From the NCBI GenBank assembly GCA_963995525.1, contig OZ023210.1, forward strand, positions 25,176,073 through 25,240,072: a DNA stretch of 64,000 nucleotides, read 5' to 3'. How positions within the stretch are numbered: position 1 is the first letter of the stretch; the number at the start of each line of letters is the position of its first letter. A program made the position numbers and the translations under genes. Source of the stretch: Escarpia spicata. Lineage: Eukaryota; Annelida; Polychaeta; Sabellida; Siboglinidae. Under the pieces are notes generated by a model. That model ran no database searches and had not been told where the DNA came from. It was given only the letters and a program-made list of their open reading frames with translations. Below are positions 10,578 through 21,450 of this stretch, piece after piece.

Positions 10578-13500
10578 AAAGTACATATCCACCTAGAACA
10601 ACAGATGGGAAAACGAACGTAAACAAACATAATCTTAATGAGATAGGCAGCATTCAGTGTTTTTACACCAATGCTGACCAATTAAGAAACAAACAAAATG
10701 AATTTGAACAAAGAATCAAAGAACTAAAACCCCACATAATAGCAATTAATGAAGTAAAACCCAAAAACCCCAAATGTTCTGTAACAACACCAGAATTTTC
10801 CTTAGAAGGTTACATGTTATTCTCCAAAAATTTAGAAAATACCGAAGGAAGAGGTATTATAATATATGTGCTAAATTCCCTGCATGCAGAGTACATAAAC
10901 CTAGCCACAACTTTCAAAGAATGCTTATTTATTGAAATCAAATTAAAGAATAAAAATAAACTTCTTTTTGGATGCATATACAGAAGCGATGGGGGATCTG
11001 AAGAAAATAATGTAGAACTTCTAAATATGATCAGATCAATATCACAACAACAATACTCTCACATCGTAATTACTGGAGATTTCAACCTCCCTGAAATAAA
11101 TTGGAATCATTGGACGACCAAATCAAATAACCCCAACAATTTAAATTTCAAATTTGTGGAATGCCTTAGAGACACCTACATGGTTCAACACGTGTCAAAC
11201 CCCACCAGAGGACGAGGCACAACTAACACAAACCTGTTAGATCTGATTCTATCTAATGACGAAGATAATGTAGGAGAATTAGAGTACCTTAGCCCTCTGG
11301 GCAAAAGTGACCATTATGTACTCAAATTCAGTATAGTGTGCAACTTTATAACAAGTAATTACACTAAAAAAAGGAAGCTGTATAATGTCGCAAACTATGA
11401 TGCAATGAGAATAGAATGTTCAAATATTAACTGGGAAGACAAATTTAAAGACTGTAAGGATAATGTTAACGGTCAATGGGAAATCTTCAAAACAGTACTA
11501 AACTCATTAGAAGATAAGTATGTACCTCAAAAAATTGTTCCAAATAATAGAAAGGGGAACTTCCCCCTGGATGCTAATACAAGGAAACTAATTAGACGTA
11601 AAACAGATTATGGACAAGATACATGGAAATAAGGGATGGAACAAAATATCTAGAGTATTGTAAAAGCAGAAATAAAATCCGAGCTCTAACCAGAAAGCTC
11701 CGAAAGGAATTTGAACGAAATCTAGCATCCCAGACCAAGAAAAACCCCAAAGTCTTTTGGAAATATTATAAATCAAAAACTACAATCAAACAAGGAATTG
11801 GGGAACTGAACATAGACCCCACCAACCTAAAATCTCAAACAACAAATGAAGATGAAGAAAAAGCAAATATACTTGCTGACTATTTCTCCAGTGTATTCAC
11901 AAAAGAACAGTCAAAGCCTATACCAACCATACCTAAAGTAAACAATAAACATGCGATGGACAAATTAAAACTAACTGAAAATATAATACTACTGACGTTA
12001 AAACAACTTAATATAAGCAAATCGCCTGGCCCAGATGGACTAGGCGCCAGGCTACTAAATGAGTTGTCAGCAAGTATTTGTCAACCCTTAAAACAAATTT
12101 TTGAAACGTCGATTAAAACTTCCTGCATTCCCAATGACTGGAAAGAGGCTCAAATATCAGCAATTTAAAAAAATGGAAACAAGAAACTAGCTAGTAACTA
12201 CCGCCCAATAAGTTTAACAAGCATAGTATGTAAATGTATGGGAAAAATTATTAGAAATCACATTACAAACTACATGAAAGTAAATAATCTATTTAGTCAA
12301 AAACAATATGGATTTATATCTGGCCGATCAACAGTTCTACAACTAATCAAAATAATAGATGACTGGACTAAAGAAATGGATAAGGGCAACCATACTGATG
12401 TTATATATATGGATTTCAAAAAAGCCTTTGACACCGTGCCACACAAAAGATTAATTAGCAAATTAAAAAGCTTCAACATTTCAGAAGAACTGATTAACTG
12501 GATAGAATCATTCATCACAGATAGAAAACAAAAAGTTTCAGTAAATGGAGACGAGTCTAGCTGGAAAGAGGTAATATCAAGGATACCCCAGGGTTCCGTT
12601 CTAGGACCCTTACTTTTTGTTCTATATGTTAATGACCTCCCAGATCTAACAAATTCAAATACATTTCTATTTGCTGATGACATAAAGATATTTAGAACAA
12701 TAACACATATAGATGATCAGGATGTACTTCAACATGATTTAAGCATACTAGAACAATGGAGCGACAAGTGGTTGTTAAAATTCCATCCTGATAAATGTGT
12801 ACACATGGAAATTGGGAAAAATAATATTGGTGAAAGTAAATATTTTATGGCAACAAATAATGTCAAACATGCTCTTGTCACCACAGACAAACAAAAAGAT
12901 TTAGGAGTAATTATTGACTCAAAACTTTCTTTTGATGATCACATCAACCAAGTGGTTAATAAAGCAACCAGAATGACAAAAGTAATCAGAAGAACTTTTC
13001 AATACTTAGATACATACACTTTCTTGCCACTATACAAGACTATGATTAGATCCCACCTAGATTATGCAATAGCAATATGGTATCCATTTAAGACGAAACA
13101 TGAAATAGCCATAGAAAATGTCCAGAGAAGAGCCACAAAAGAACTACCTGGTATGAGGGACTTATCATATATTGAAAGACTAAAATTACTTAAGTTACCC
13201 ACATTAACATATCGTAGGTTAAGAGGAGACATGATTGAAGTGTATAAAATAATGCATTACATATATGACAACAAATCTGCACCAAACCTTCCTAAGTGGG
13301 AGGATGTGGCATCACGATCCAGTAACAGAGGACACTCCCTTAAACTGTTCAACCAAAGAGCAAAACTAAACATAAGAAAAAATGCATTCCCGCTTAGAGT
13401 GGTTGAACCATGGAACAGTTTACCTGATTCAGTAATACAAGCAAAATCAATAAATTCATTTAAAAACCGCCTTGATAAATTCTGGTCAACCCAGGAGATA

Positions 13501-13641
13501 TTATACGACTATGAAGCCCCACTAACATTAAACACTGGAACCGGAAAACACAAACTCTTAATACTAGACCCCGAAGAAGAAGATCTGATCATTGAGGAAC
13601 CGAGAGGATCCTGCGATCAGAACAGTCCTAAGGTATCCTAA
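10538..13641 (+). pseudogene. LINE copy 1 ORF2: endonuclease-reverse transcriptase, two lesions
   Basis: The apurinic-type endonuclease occupies the first 270 codons (catalytic motifs TGDFNLP and SDHYVL). The reverse transcriptase follows, with [31 protein letters not shown] and the catalytic FADD, then the CR1-type thumb ending WNSLPDS. The frame is broken by loss of one A near 11600 (the protein continues in the next frame as RLWTRYMEIRDG) and by an in-frame TAA at 12166-12168. Otherwise the sequence is continuous to TAA at 13639-13641. It is recognised as CR1-group rather than L1 or RTE by the endonuclease and thumb sequence. Confidence 0.88.
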
Positions 13642-13677
13642 GGTAAGGTAAGTTATTAAATAAATTCTGATCGGGAT

Positions 13678-14871
13678 ATGGTGCCTTGCAAGCGGCAAGT
13701 CAAGGCAAAGCGACACTTGGTGTGCGATCACTGCCACAGCTGGGTAGATTTTGTATTGTCCGGGTGTGGAAAGTCATGGGCAGAAACCATGGAGGAAGGA
13801 TTCACCTTTCAGTGCATTGGATGTTGGAAGGTGGAGTGTTTGCAGAAGGAGATAGTTAGGTTGACAGATATTGTGAAGGGAATGGAGATGGGAATTAGCA
13901 AGGAGGCAGGTCGAATGGAAAGAGACGACAGGGAGAGAGGTGAGGATACTGCAAGACTGAAGGAGAATAGCAGTGGCAAGAAAACTGAGGAAAGGAGATT
14001 GAGAGGAGAGAAGGTGATTGGAAAATCGACAACAGAAAACGTGACAAGCGTGAAGGTGACAGGGAAGAAAGTGACTGTAGAGAAGGAGGGAGGGAAGATG
14101 GAACGGGAGAGGAGAGAGGAAAATGAGACGGGACGAAAGAAGGAAGTGAGAGCAAATGTGATAGAAGAGAAGTCGATAAAAGGGACGCTGACAGGAGGAA
14201 AGGTGACAAGAGAAAAAGCGACAGGAAAGAATGGATCGGAAGAGAATGTGACAGGAGAGAAGACGGCAGGGGGGAAAGACAACAACCAGACAGATGCAAA
14301 CCGAAGAAGGAGCTATTCTAAGGCAGTGATTGAGGGGGCAATGAGGAAAGAGAGGGTGTTTATGGGTGACTCCATTATGAGAAAGACGGACAAGACACTG
14401 AGCGAGGGGAAGGACATCGTTGTTTGTTTACCGGGGGCTAGGATTGAACATGTAACTGACAGGGTAGAGAAGGTATTGGGACATGGCAAGGGGGGGTCTA
14501 TACTGGTACATGTAGGAACAAATAATGCAGACAGGGAGGGAACAACTGCGATAGTACAGAAGTATAGACAGTTAGTGAGGAAGCTAAAGAAGACGAGAGT
14601 CGAACAGGTTATTTTGTCAGGAATTTTGCCAGTAATGGGAGGAAGGGGGGCAACGTATAGAAACTGCAAGAGGATGGTGATCAATGCACTAGCTGAGCAG
14701 ATGTGTGAAGAAGAGGGGGTGGGATTCACAGATTTATGGGGATACTTTGTTGGGAGGGAAGACATGTACATGAGAGATGGCCTCCATCTTAGTGGAAAGG
14801 GGGCAGCAGTTTTCTCAGAGAATCTGCTGCAATCTGTTGACAGTGGGACAGGTTGCATCTGTTTAAACTAG
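13678..14871 (+). CDS. LINE copy 2 ORF1: zinc finger, charged repeat and SGNH/GDSL esterase
   Basis: 397 residues, uninterrupted. The N-terminus has cysteines spaced like half a PHD finger (VCDHC, FQCIGC). Residues 75-205 are a low-complexity lysine/glutamate/threonine region of short KVTGKK-type repeats. The C-terminal 180 residues are an SGNH hydrolase: block I FMGDSIM, block III VHVGTNN, block V DGLHLS with the catalytic Asp/His pair. Esterase domains in ORF1 are documented for CR1-like elements and are thought to act on membranes or in particle assembly. The serine, asparagine and histidine of the SGNH set are all present, so this domain may still be functional although ORF2 is not. Confidence 0.88.
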   Translation: MVPCKRQVKAKRHLVCDHCHSWVDFVLSGCGKSWAETMEEGFTFQCIGCWKVECLQKEIVRLTDIVKGMEMGISKEAGRMERDDRERGEDTARLKENSSGKKTEERRLRGEKVIGKSTTENVTSVKVTGKKVTVEKEGGKMERERREENETGRKKEVRANVIEEKSIKGTLTGGKVTREKATGKNGSEENVTGEKTAGGKDNNQTDANRRRSYSKAVIEGAMRKERVFMGDSIMRKTDKTLSEGKDIVVCLPGARIEHVTDRVEKVLGHGKGGSILVHVGTNNADREGTTAIVQKYRQLVRKLKKTRVEQVILSGILPVMGGRGATYRNCKRMVINALAEQMCEEEGVGFTDLWGYFVGREDMYMRDGLHLSGKGAAVFSENLLQSVDSGTGCICLN

Positions 14872-17793
14872 ATTCGCAGGGGGACTCACAGAAAAGCCTG
14901 AAAATGGAGGCATAGATAAAGACAGCACAAATAAATCAACAAATAACAGTCTGGAAAACTCTTCTGAAGCTGGATATAAATGTGTTTGTTTAAATGCAAG
15001 GAGTATAGTAAATAAAAGAAATGAACTAAACATTATGGTAGAAGATATTGACCCTCATATAATAGGTATAACCGAATCCTGGACCACCACCGATATATCA
15101 GATGCTGAATTGGGACTGACAGGATATGTAATGTTTAGAAAAGATAGAATAGGAAGAAAGGGAGGTGGAGTTATTTTATATATTAAAGAATCTATTCAGG
15201 CTTATGAAATAAAATTAGAAAGAGAAGCAGATTGCGAAGAAGCTGTTTGGTGTAACATAGTTACAGGAAACTCAACGTTAACAGTTGGGTTAGTTTATCG
15301 AAGTCCAAACATAAGCATAGAAGAGAATGAAAAAATACAAAACGCTATAAGGGAAGTAAGCAAACGGGACTGTATTATTATGGGGGATTTTAACCATGGG
15401 CATATACAATGGAAATCTCTACAGAGTATGGGGAGAGAGAACCACAAGTTTTTAGTTTTAGTTCAAGATACATTCCTTTCTCAACATGTGCTAGAACCAA
15501 CCAGGGGTGAGAATGTGTTAGACATAGTTTTGTCCTCACAGAATGAATTAGTTGACAATGTCAAGATATGTGAGCCACTGGGGAGTAGCGATCACAACCA
15601 GATACATTTTACCATCAAAGTAAAATCAGAAAGGAATAGCAAAAAGCAGTATAGGAGAAATTTCCACAAAGGAAGGTATAAGGACATGAGGAAATATTTA
15701 GCAAAGATAGACTGGAATAAGACACTGAAAAATAAGACGGCAACAGAATGCTGGAATATATTAAAGAGTGAAATTAAGTGCATAATCGATAAATTTGTAC
15801 CCTTCAAAAAACAAGGAAAACGGTCCAAAAAGAAACACTTATCGAAAGAAGCCATTAGAAAAATTAAGTATAAACAAATGATGTGGAAGTCATATAGATG
15901 TACTGGAAATGATGAAGACTACAACAATTATAAAGAAGCACTTAACCAAGCTACAGCTGAAATTAGAAATTCAAAGATAAGCTATGAACAACAATTAGCT
16001 AGTAAAATAAAACTTGACAGCAAGAGTTTTTATGCGTATGTTCGAAGCAAACAGAAAGTTCAAGATAAGGTCGGTCCTCTAGAAGATAGTGCTGGAAATA
16101 TAATATCAGAGGGATTCATAATGGCAGAAGACCTGAATGAGTTCTTTAGTTCAGTGTATACCAGGAAAGATATTAGTTCACTGCCAATACCAGAGGCTAA
16201 GTTCAAGGGGGCAGATTCAGACTATTTAGGACAATTAATTGTAACCCCGAAAATGGTAGCTAAGAAAATAAGGGCTATGAAGGAGAATAAATCACCTGGA
16301 GTGGATGGTATTCCACCCAAACTACTATTGGAAATTGTAGAACAAATTAGCATACCACTTGCAACAGTTTTCAACTTGTCATTAGAAGAGGGAGTGGTTC
16401 CTTTAGAATAGAAAGAAGCAAACATTATACCGTTATTCAAAAAAGGTTCGAGAAACAAGTCAGAGAACTATAGACCAGTGAGTTTAACATCAGTGATTTG
16501 TAAATTATTAGAAAGACTAATTAAAGATCACATGGTGGATTTTCTTGTTAAACAAAACTTGATAAACCCATCTCAACATGGTTTTTTTAAAGCGAGGTCA
16601 TGCTTAACAAATATGTTATATTTTTTGGAAGACATCACTAAGTGGGTAGATGAGGGATCACCAGTAGATATCGTCTACTTAGATTTTCAAAAAGCTTTTG
16701 ACAAAGTACCACATCAAAGATTACTGCTTAAACTAAAGGCCCATGGCATACGAAATGGTATAATAAACTGGATAGAACAATGGCTGATTGACAGAAGACA
16801 ACGTGTAGTAGTTGATGGGGAGGCTTCAAACTGGAAATCGGTATTGAGTGGGGTACCACAGGGATCAGTATTAGGTCCTATATTATTCTTAATATACATC
16901 AACGATTTGGATGATGAAATAACAAGCAAGGTGTTGAAATTTGCGGATGATACAAAAGTGTTTAGAAGGATTAAAAGTGATGGAGATAGACAGCATTTAC
17001 AAGATGATCTTGACAGGTTGATCAAATGGTCTGAAAAGTGGCAAATGATGTTCAATTTTGGGAAATGTAAATGCCTCCACATAGGACATGGGAACGAAGA
17101 GGTAGAATATACAATGGGGGGTACTGTACTAAGTACTACTGTAAAAGAAAAGGACTTAGGGTTAACCGTTAGTGCTGATATGAAGATTTCAGAGCAGCGC
17201 GGAATTGCAGCTTCAAAGGGAAATCAAATCCTTGGATTAATTAGGCGAAACATAACGTATAAGGAAAAAGAGCTAATAATACCGCTGTACAAAACAATAG
17301 TTAGGCCTCATTTAGAATATTGTATTCAAGCGTGGAGGCCATATCGCAGGAAGGACATAGATATGCTAGAAAGAGTGCAGAGGAGAGCAACTAAAATGAT
17401 ACCAAATCTGAGGGATCTTAGTTATGAAATACGCCTAAAAAAACAACACTAGAGACCAGGAGATTGAGAGGAGATCAGATAGAAGTGTTTAAAATATTGA
17501 AGGGTTATGAAAATATTGATAGAAATATGTTTTTCTCAGTTAAGAAAGATAGAAGGACAAGAGGACATGATCTTGCATTAGCAAAGGAGCAGAGTAGATT
17601 GGATATAAGAAAGTTTTCATATTCACAAAGGACTGTAAATGAATGGAACAGATTACCTGCTGATTGTGTGGGTGCTAGTAGCATGAATATGTTTAAAAAT
17701 AAAATCGACACACCTCAGACGGGCGGGATACACATAGATAAAAAGGTCCGACTCTCGATAAGCCAAGGGCTTCCTTGTCCACCTGCTACCTAG
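14867..17793 (+). pseudogene. LINE copy 2 ORF2: endonuclease-reverse transcriptase, broken
   Basis: The frame is open from 14867, overlapping the end of ORF1, although the first ATG is at 15035, inside the endonuclease (CVCLNARSIVNKRNELN precedes it). Translation may therefore depend on reinitiation or a non-AUG start. Endonuclease motifs are MGDFNHG and SSDHNQI; RT motifs are [31 protein letters not shown] and FADD. An in-frame TAG at 16409-16411 replaces the tryptophan of the conserved P-x-E-W-K motif. A deletion near 17440 shifts the frame so that the thumb continues as LETRRLRGDQIEVFKIL. The C-terminal end departs from the family after FKNKID. Confidence 0.85.
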
Positions 17794-17826
17794 AGTTAAT
17801 TCTCTGGGTGGCAATCTTGTTAAAAC
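17764..17826. repeat. Hairpin-forming repeat module (copy 1)
   Basis: A 60-bp block running from AAGGGCTTCCTTGTCCACC to GGTGGCAATCTTG resembles the minus strand of 55255-55316. Both copies contain CCACC and GGTGG arms that can pair around a variable loop. Its position at the end of LINE copy 2 may be chance or may mark a small insertion. Confidence 0.5.
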
Positions 17827-17869
17827 TGATCTTGTGGAAGCATGCAACTATGTGCTTATCAAAAGGTCC

Positions 17870-19130
17870 TTGGAAAGGTTACTTATCAATTGATGCGTGT
17901 ATGTAACATACAGAGTTTTTACAGGAGTTACCTTGTGCCATACCACAACAGATTAATCGCAATCTTCCCTACAACAGTTCAACATTCTCCAATTGCTCAA
18001 ACTTTATTGAGTTAATATGTAAATACATACAATGCAAACAAATGCAAGAATGCTGAAATTCAAAAGTACCTATAAGTATAAAATATGCACCTGTAAATAT
18101 AAAATATGTACACAGAATTTGCAAAGACAATGGCTAATTAAACATAACATTTTATGCAAAAAGGAATCCATATGAGTATGACGCATTCCATAACAACTTT
18201 CACAATATCAAACTAGATCAGACATTCAATGTAGTCACTGCTGTGTATTTAGTTTGAAGGGACCAAGACATTAACCGCCAGTGGTGCGTAGTTCCGATAT
18301 CCACAGTAGCATCATTGTGTAACGATATGTCACTCAGTAACTGGCACCGCTGTAACCATTTAGTTTAACTACAATATGATGAGATGACCAAGCTACCATT
18401 CACCCATATGTAACACTGTTTTTTACTTTGGGAACTTTTATTTTGTGAACGCATCTTACAAGAGATAGCACTAAACCAAACTATTCCTTGCAGTTCTACA
18501 CAAGTTGCATTAAGCAATTTTATGGATAAATTCTCAATGTACAATTAATAAAATTATGATCATGCCAGGTTTACAGAAGACATGCCTAAAAATTGCAGAT
18601 TAATAACGTGAACATTTTGTAAAACTTCAATCAAATAAATAAAATTATGCTGAACATATTTAAATATTGCTATGGCCTTTCAGAATTAAAAAAGTCCTTA
18701 TGATGGGACAAGCAAAATACACTATCAACTTGCAACCCTGTGTCAATCGAAACACAAGCAGAATCTATACTTGTCAATTACCGGAAATATCTTTTTGGTC
18801 AAATTGGTCTGATGAAATAATGGGTTACATCTTTGCAACAACAACTTTACCACGAAAATACTCAACTGCATACCTACCATAAATATCTCCCTCCCTATGA
18901 AAATAGTAGAAAGAAAATCAGTAGGGCCTACAACTATGCCTGCCTAATCTAAAATCTGAGAGTATGCAACAGGAAACAAAATTATATTCTGAAAGACCTG
19001 AATGAATTTTTTTGGTTCCCCTAGTGGCAGCACTGTCTTGCTTCAAACAACGATGGCTGGTGCGTATGGTGTTGCATGGGTGAATTGGACTGGTCGGCCT
19101 GGTAGTGTAGAAACAGCTTCTCTGGGTTGC
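17870..19130 (-). other. Probable 3' untranslated region of the RRM gene
   Basis: AT-rich with no coding similarity. On the minus strand, AATAAA signals read at 18437-18442 and 18003-18008. The part next to the LINE may be plain intergenic sequence. Confidence 0.4.
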
Positions 19131-19165
19131 TCAGTTTTGATGACGTTCAACTGTGATCTTTGATC
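19131..19165 (-). CDS. RRM gene terminal coding exon
   Basis: It follows acceptor TTTCCAG. In phase it encodes GSKITVERHQN and stops at TGA. Another frame of the same exon stays open for 40 codons (to 19043), but it does not join in phase with the 65-base exon. Confidence 0.72.
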
Positions 19166-21121
19166 CTGGAAAGAATATAAAGAAACATACTAGGAACAAA
19201 TACCAACTGTATACATGCTAGACAGCACTTGTGCTACAAGGACAACTCATTGAAGCCTGGGTTGTTGGGCTGATACAAAAAGTTCTTACATGGCACAGTA
19301 TCCAATCCTTAGGAGTGTTCAAAGCGCTTTACATTGTAATCCCTGGCAGAACTGTTCAATCGAACACCATCTCAACATCTTTGGGAAGAATTTAGCCACA
19401 ATGCACTTACTGCACGAAGACTAATAGTGCACAAATACCCACCATTGTTTTACAGCCAGGTACTAATTCACACAGCCGAGTGAACTGGAGCAATGAACAA
19501 ACTTGCCCAAGGTTAGAAACAGCAACAAGGAGCCAGACAAGTCAGTTTTGAAAACAAAGGATGATGATTTGATTTTGGGACCACAAACTACTGTTCAGGA
19601 AGGAAAATTATACAGTACTTTTACTGTGACTCTTTAGTTGTGTCACGAGGTATTTGTGGAGTGTAATGAGTTGACTACGTACCTGGGATTCCCTCCATGC
19701 CGTGTAGACATGACACAGCCCACTCACACGCCGCTGTCGAGTCAAACCTGTGTGACACAAGTACGTCTTAATTAATGACAATGATGTATCACAGACACAT
19801 GTTATCCTGCTATTTGATATCAAGATGGGATTAATTAAAATAATGATAGTTTAATATATGGCAATATTGTAAATTTCAGAGCAACTTATATAAATAACTA
19901 CTCAAAGTTGACTGCTATAGTCCTTTTGAATCTCTATGGATCTGCAACTAATAAAAAATTTACATAACTGAAAGTGGTATGGTTATCTGAGAACATATAC
20001 AAATTTTAATCAATTTATATGGGCACCGAAGCAACACAAAACTTGATCAGACGACTGCAAAACAAAGAATGTTTTTTTGTTACTGAACACTACATCTGTT
20101 GCGTCCACTCTGTCACGTCGGATTACCCACCATCATAGCATTGACCACGAATTACAGGTTCTCTCTAATCTCGAATTACAGGTTTTGTAGTAAATTCCTG
20201 GCATGACATTCTTGATTGTAGTTGCCAGTGACCCATTTCGATTAACTCTAAGTCTTAGTTGTGCAGACCCACAAAGAAGACTTCTTTTCTTTTACCTTTT
20301 AGACCTTAAGTTGGCCAAACCCACACAGACTTACCCATCAAATCAGCCAAACCTAGTACAAAATAACTGCAAAATGTTGTAGTGTGGTGGCACCATCTAG
20401 TGGATAGTTTTGATAACACAAGAAACGATGTTTGAACATACAGAACTCGCATTCTCATGTTTTCGGTCAAATAAGTGCGGAAACAGAGACTCAAGACACG
20501 ACTGAGGTGTAAAAGGTTAACACCAAGGTATGTCCAAGCAATTACAGCTTACCTGACAACAAATGTAGCTGACTGGCCGCTACTTGCACTGGTGCGCTGA
20601 CAGTGCAGCACTTGGCCGTACGGACTCAGCAGTTCATGAAGCACTGCCCCCTCACAGTCAGGAGGCATGCCTCGTATGATGACAACATCATCACCCTGTA
20701 TCACTTCACCCCCTTCTGTCTCTTCACGCGACATCTTATTATCACATTCACACAAACTGCGGGCAATTTCTCCAATGCTGCTCCCTGTTTTCATACACCC
20801 CCTTCCTGAATCTTGTTTCCCACCCAGCGGGGGGAAATCTCGCACCAAGTCCAGCTGCGGTTCTTCGGGTCTAGCTCCAAACCCACCACAGTCCCTGTTT
20901 GGCCATTCTGGGGTTCCAAACCCTGATCGACGTCCCCGGTCTGGGTCATCGCAGGAGAGATCAAGGATATGTCGGCGACGTCCAGTCTCACTGCCACTGA
21001 AGGAGCACTCCGACGCTGATGGCAGATAGCCAGTGAACTGACCAGAGAACTGATTGGAGTCGTGACTGCTGAAGCCATGTAAGCTGCAGCTGCTTCCTGA
21101 GCTCACGGAACAAATGTCGTC
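19131..21121 (-). CDS. RNA-recognition-motif protein, last three exons
   Basis: Exons on the minus strand are 21121-20553, 19747-19683 and 19165-19131 (stop TGA at 19133-19131). All junctions are GT-AG and phases 2 and 1 join without a shift. The first exon (190 codons) is a serine/glycine/acidic linker containing LVRDFPPLGG, followed by an RRM start (DDVVIIRGMPPDC, GAVLHELLSPYGQVLHC). The second exon supplies the RNP1 strand and helix 2 (FDSTAACEWAVSCLHGMEGIP). The third supplies the last strand (GSKITVERHQN) and the stop. The protein thus ends with its RRM. I do not recognise the orthologue. Upstream exons are not identified; the gene's start should lie at higher coordinates. Confidence 0.78.
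19280..19520 (-). mobile_element. SINE copy, diverged, within an RRM-gene intron
   Basis: The plus strand aligns with the SINEs at 25700 and 52078: CAGTATCCAATCCTTAGG, GTTCAATCGAACACCATCTC and AGCCAGGTACT appear in the same order. The tRNA-like head is eroded. Confidence 0.65.
19683..19747 (-). CDS. RRM gene 65-base exon, RNP1 and helix 2
   Basis: Acceptor CACACAG and donor CCCAG|GTACGT are both strong. The 65 bases join in phase on both sides. The encoded FDSTAACEWAVSCLHGMEG fits the third strand and second helix of an RRM. Confidence 0.8.
19748..20552 (-). other. Intron of the RRM gene
   Basis: Intronic sequence between the 569-base and 65-base exons. No other feature seen. Confidence 0.6.
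20553..21121 (-). CDS. RRM gene exon with linker and first half of RRM
   Basis: Acceptor TTGTAG|GACGAC precedes 21121; donor GTCAG|GTAAGC follows 20553. The exon is 569 bases, phase 0 to phase 2. The exon starts DDICSVSSGSSCSLHGF, so the protein continues upstream. Confidence 0.78.
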
Positions 21122-21450
21122 CTACAACACAATGTTACAATGTTAAAGAACTCATTTATTAATATTTATTTTTATACATTGTAATACTAAAATAGATACG
21201 AACATCAAAGGTTTACTGTCTGCCCAATTGTGAAATTTTAAAATAGTTAATAAAACAACCGCTATTGACAATTATTGTTCACTGGCTCTTATTTCATTGA
21301 AGTTGGCTACTTCCTACGTTCCTAACCAAATTTGGACAGTGCACAACAGATTTAGTTAAATCTCTGTTCATAATTACTGGAACAGACAACCTACACTTGA
21401 TACAATAAATATCTGTGAAAATCAACATGTCAGTTGCTTCTTGATTCAGC
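21122..21450. other. Intron or intergenic sequence, nothing recognised
   Basis: AT-rich sequence between the RRM exon and the Penelope-like fragment. No coding similarity. Confidence 0.4.

Larger units (their letters stand above)
9091..13660 (+). mobile_element. CR1-like LINE (copy 1), nearly intact
   Basis: A leader of about 500 bp precedes two overlapping reading frames, ORF1 with a PHD-like finger and ORF2 with endonuclease and reverse transcriptase. A short tail of TAAGG-type repeats closes it at about 13632-13652. ORF2 carries one frameshift and one nonsense codon, so the copy is dead but recent. Composition is A-rich on the coding strand, unlike the Caskin exons. The left boundary is approximate. 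Confidence 0.85.
13661..17800 (+). mobile_element. CR1-like LINE (copy 2), head to tail with copy 1
   Basis: The first ATG lies only about 37 bases after the end of copy 1's ORF2, so this copy has essentially no leader and is probably 5'-truncated or joined by insertion. It has ORF1 with an esterase domain and ORF2 with endonuclease and reverse transcriptase. The family differs from copy 1. The 3' end is uncertain and placed after the last frame. Confidence 0.8.

Noticed and set aside
13809..14299. Serine/leucine-rich minus-strand frames
   Set aside because: Antisense shadows of the lysine/glutamate-rich part of LINE copy 2 ORF1.
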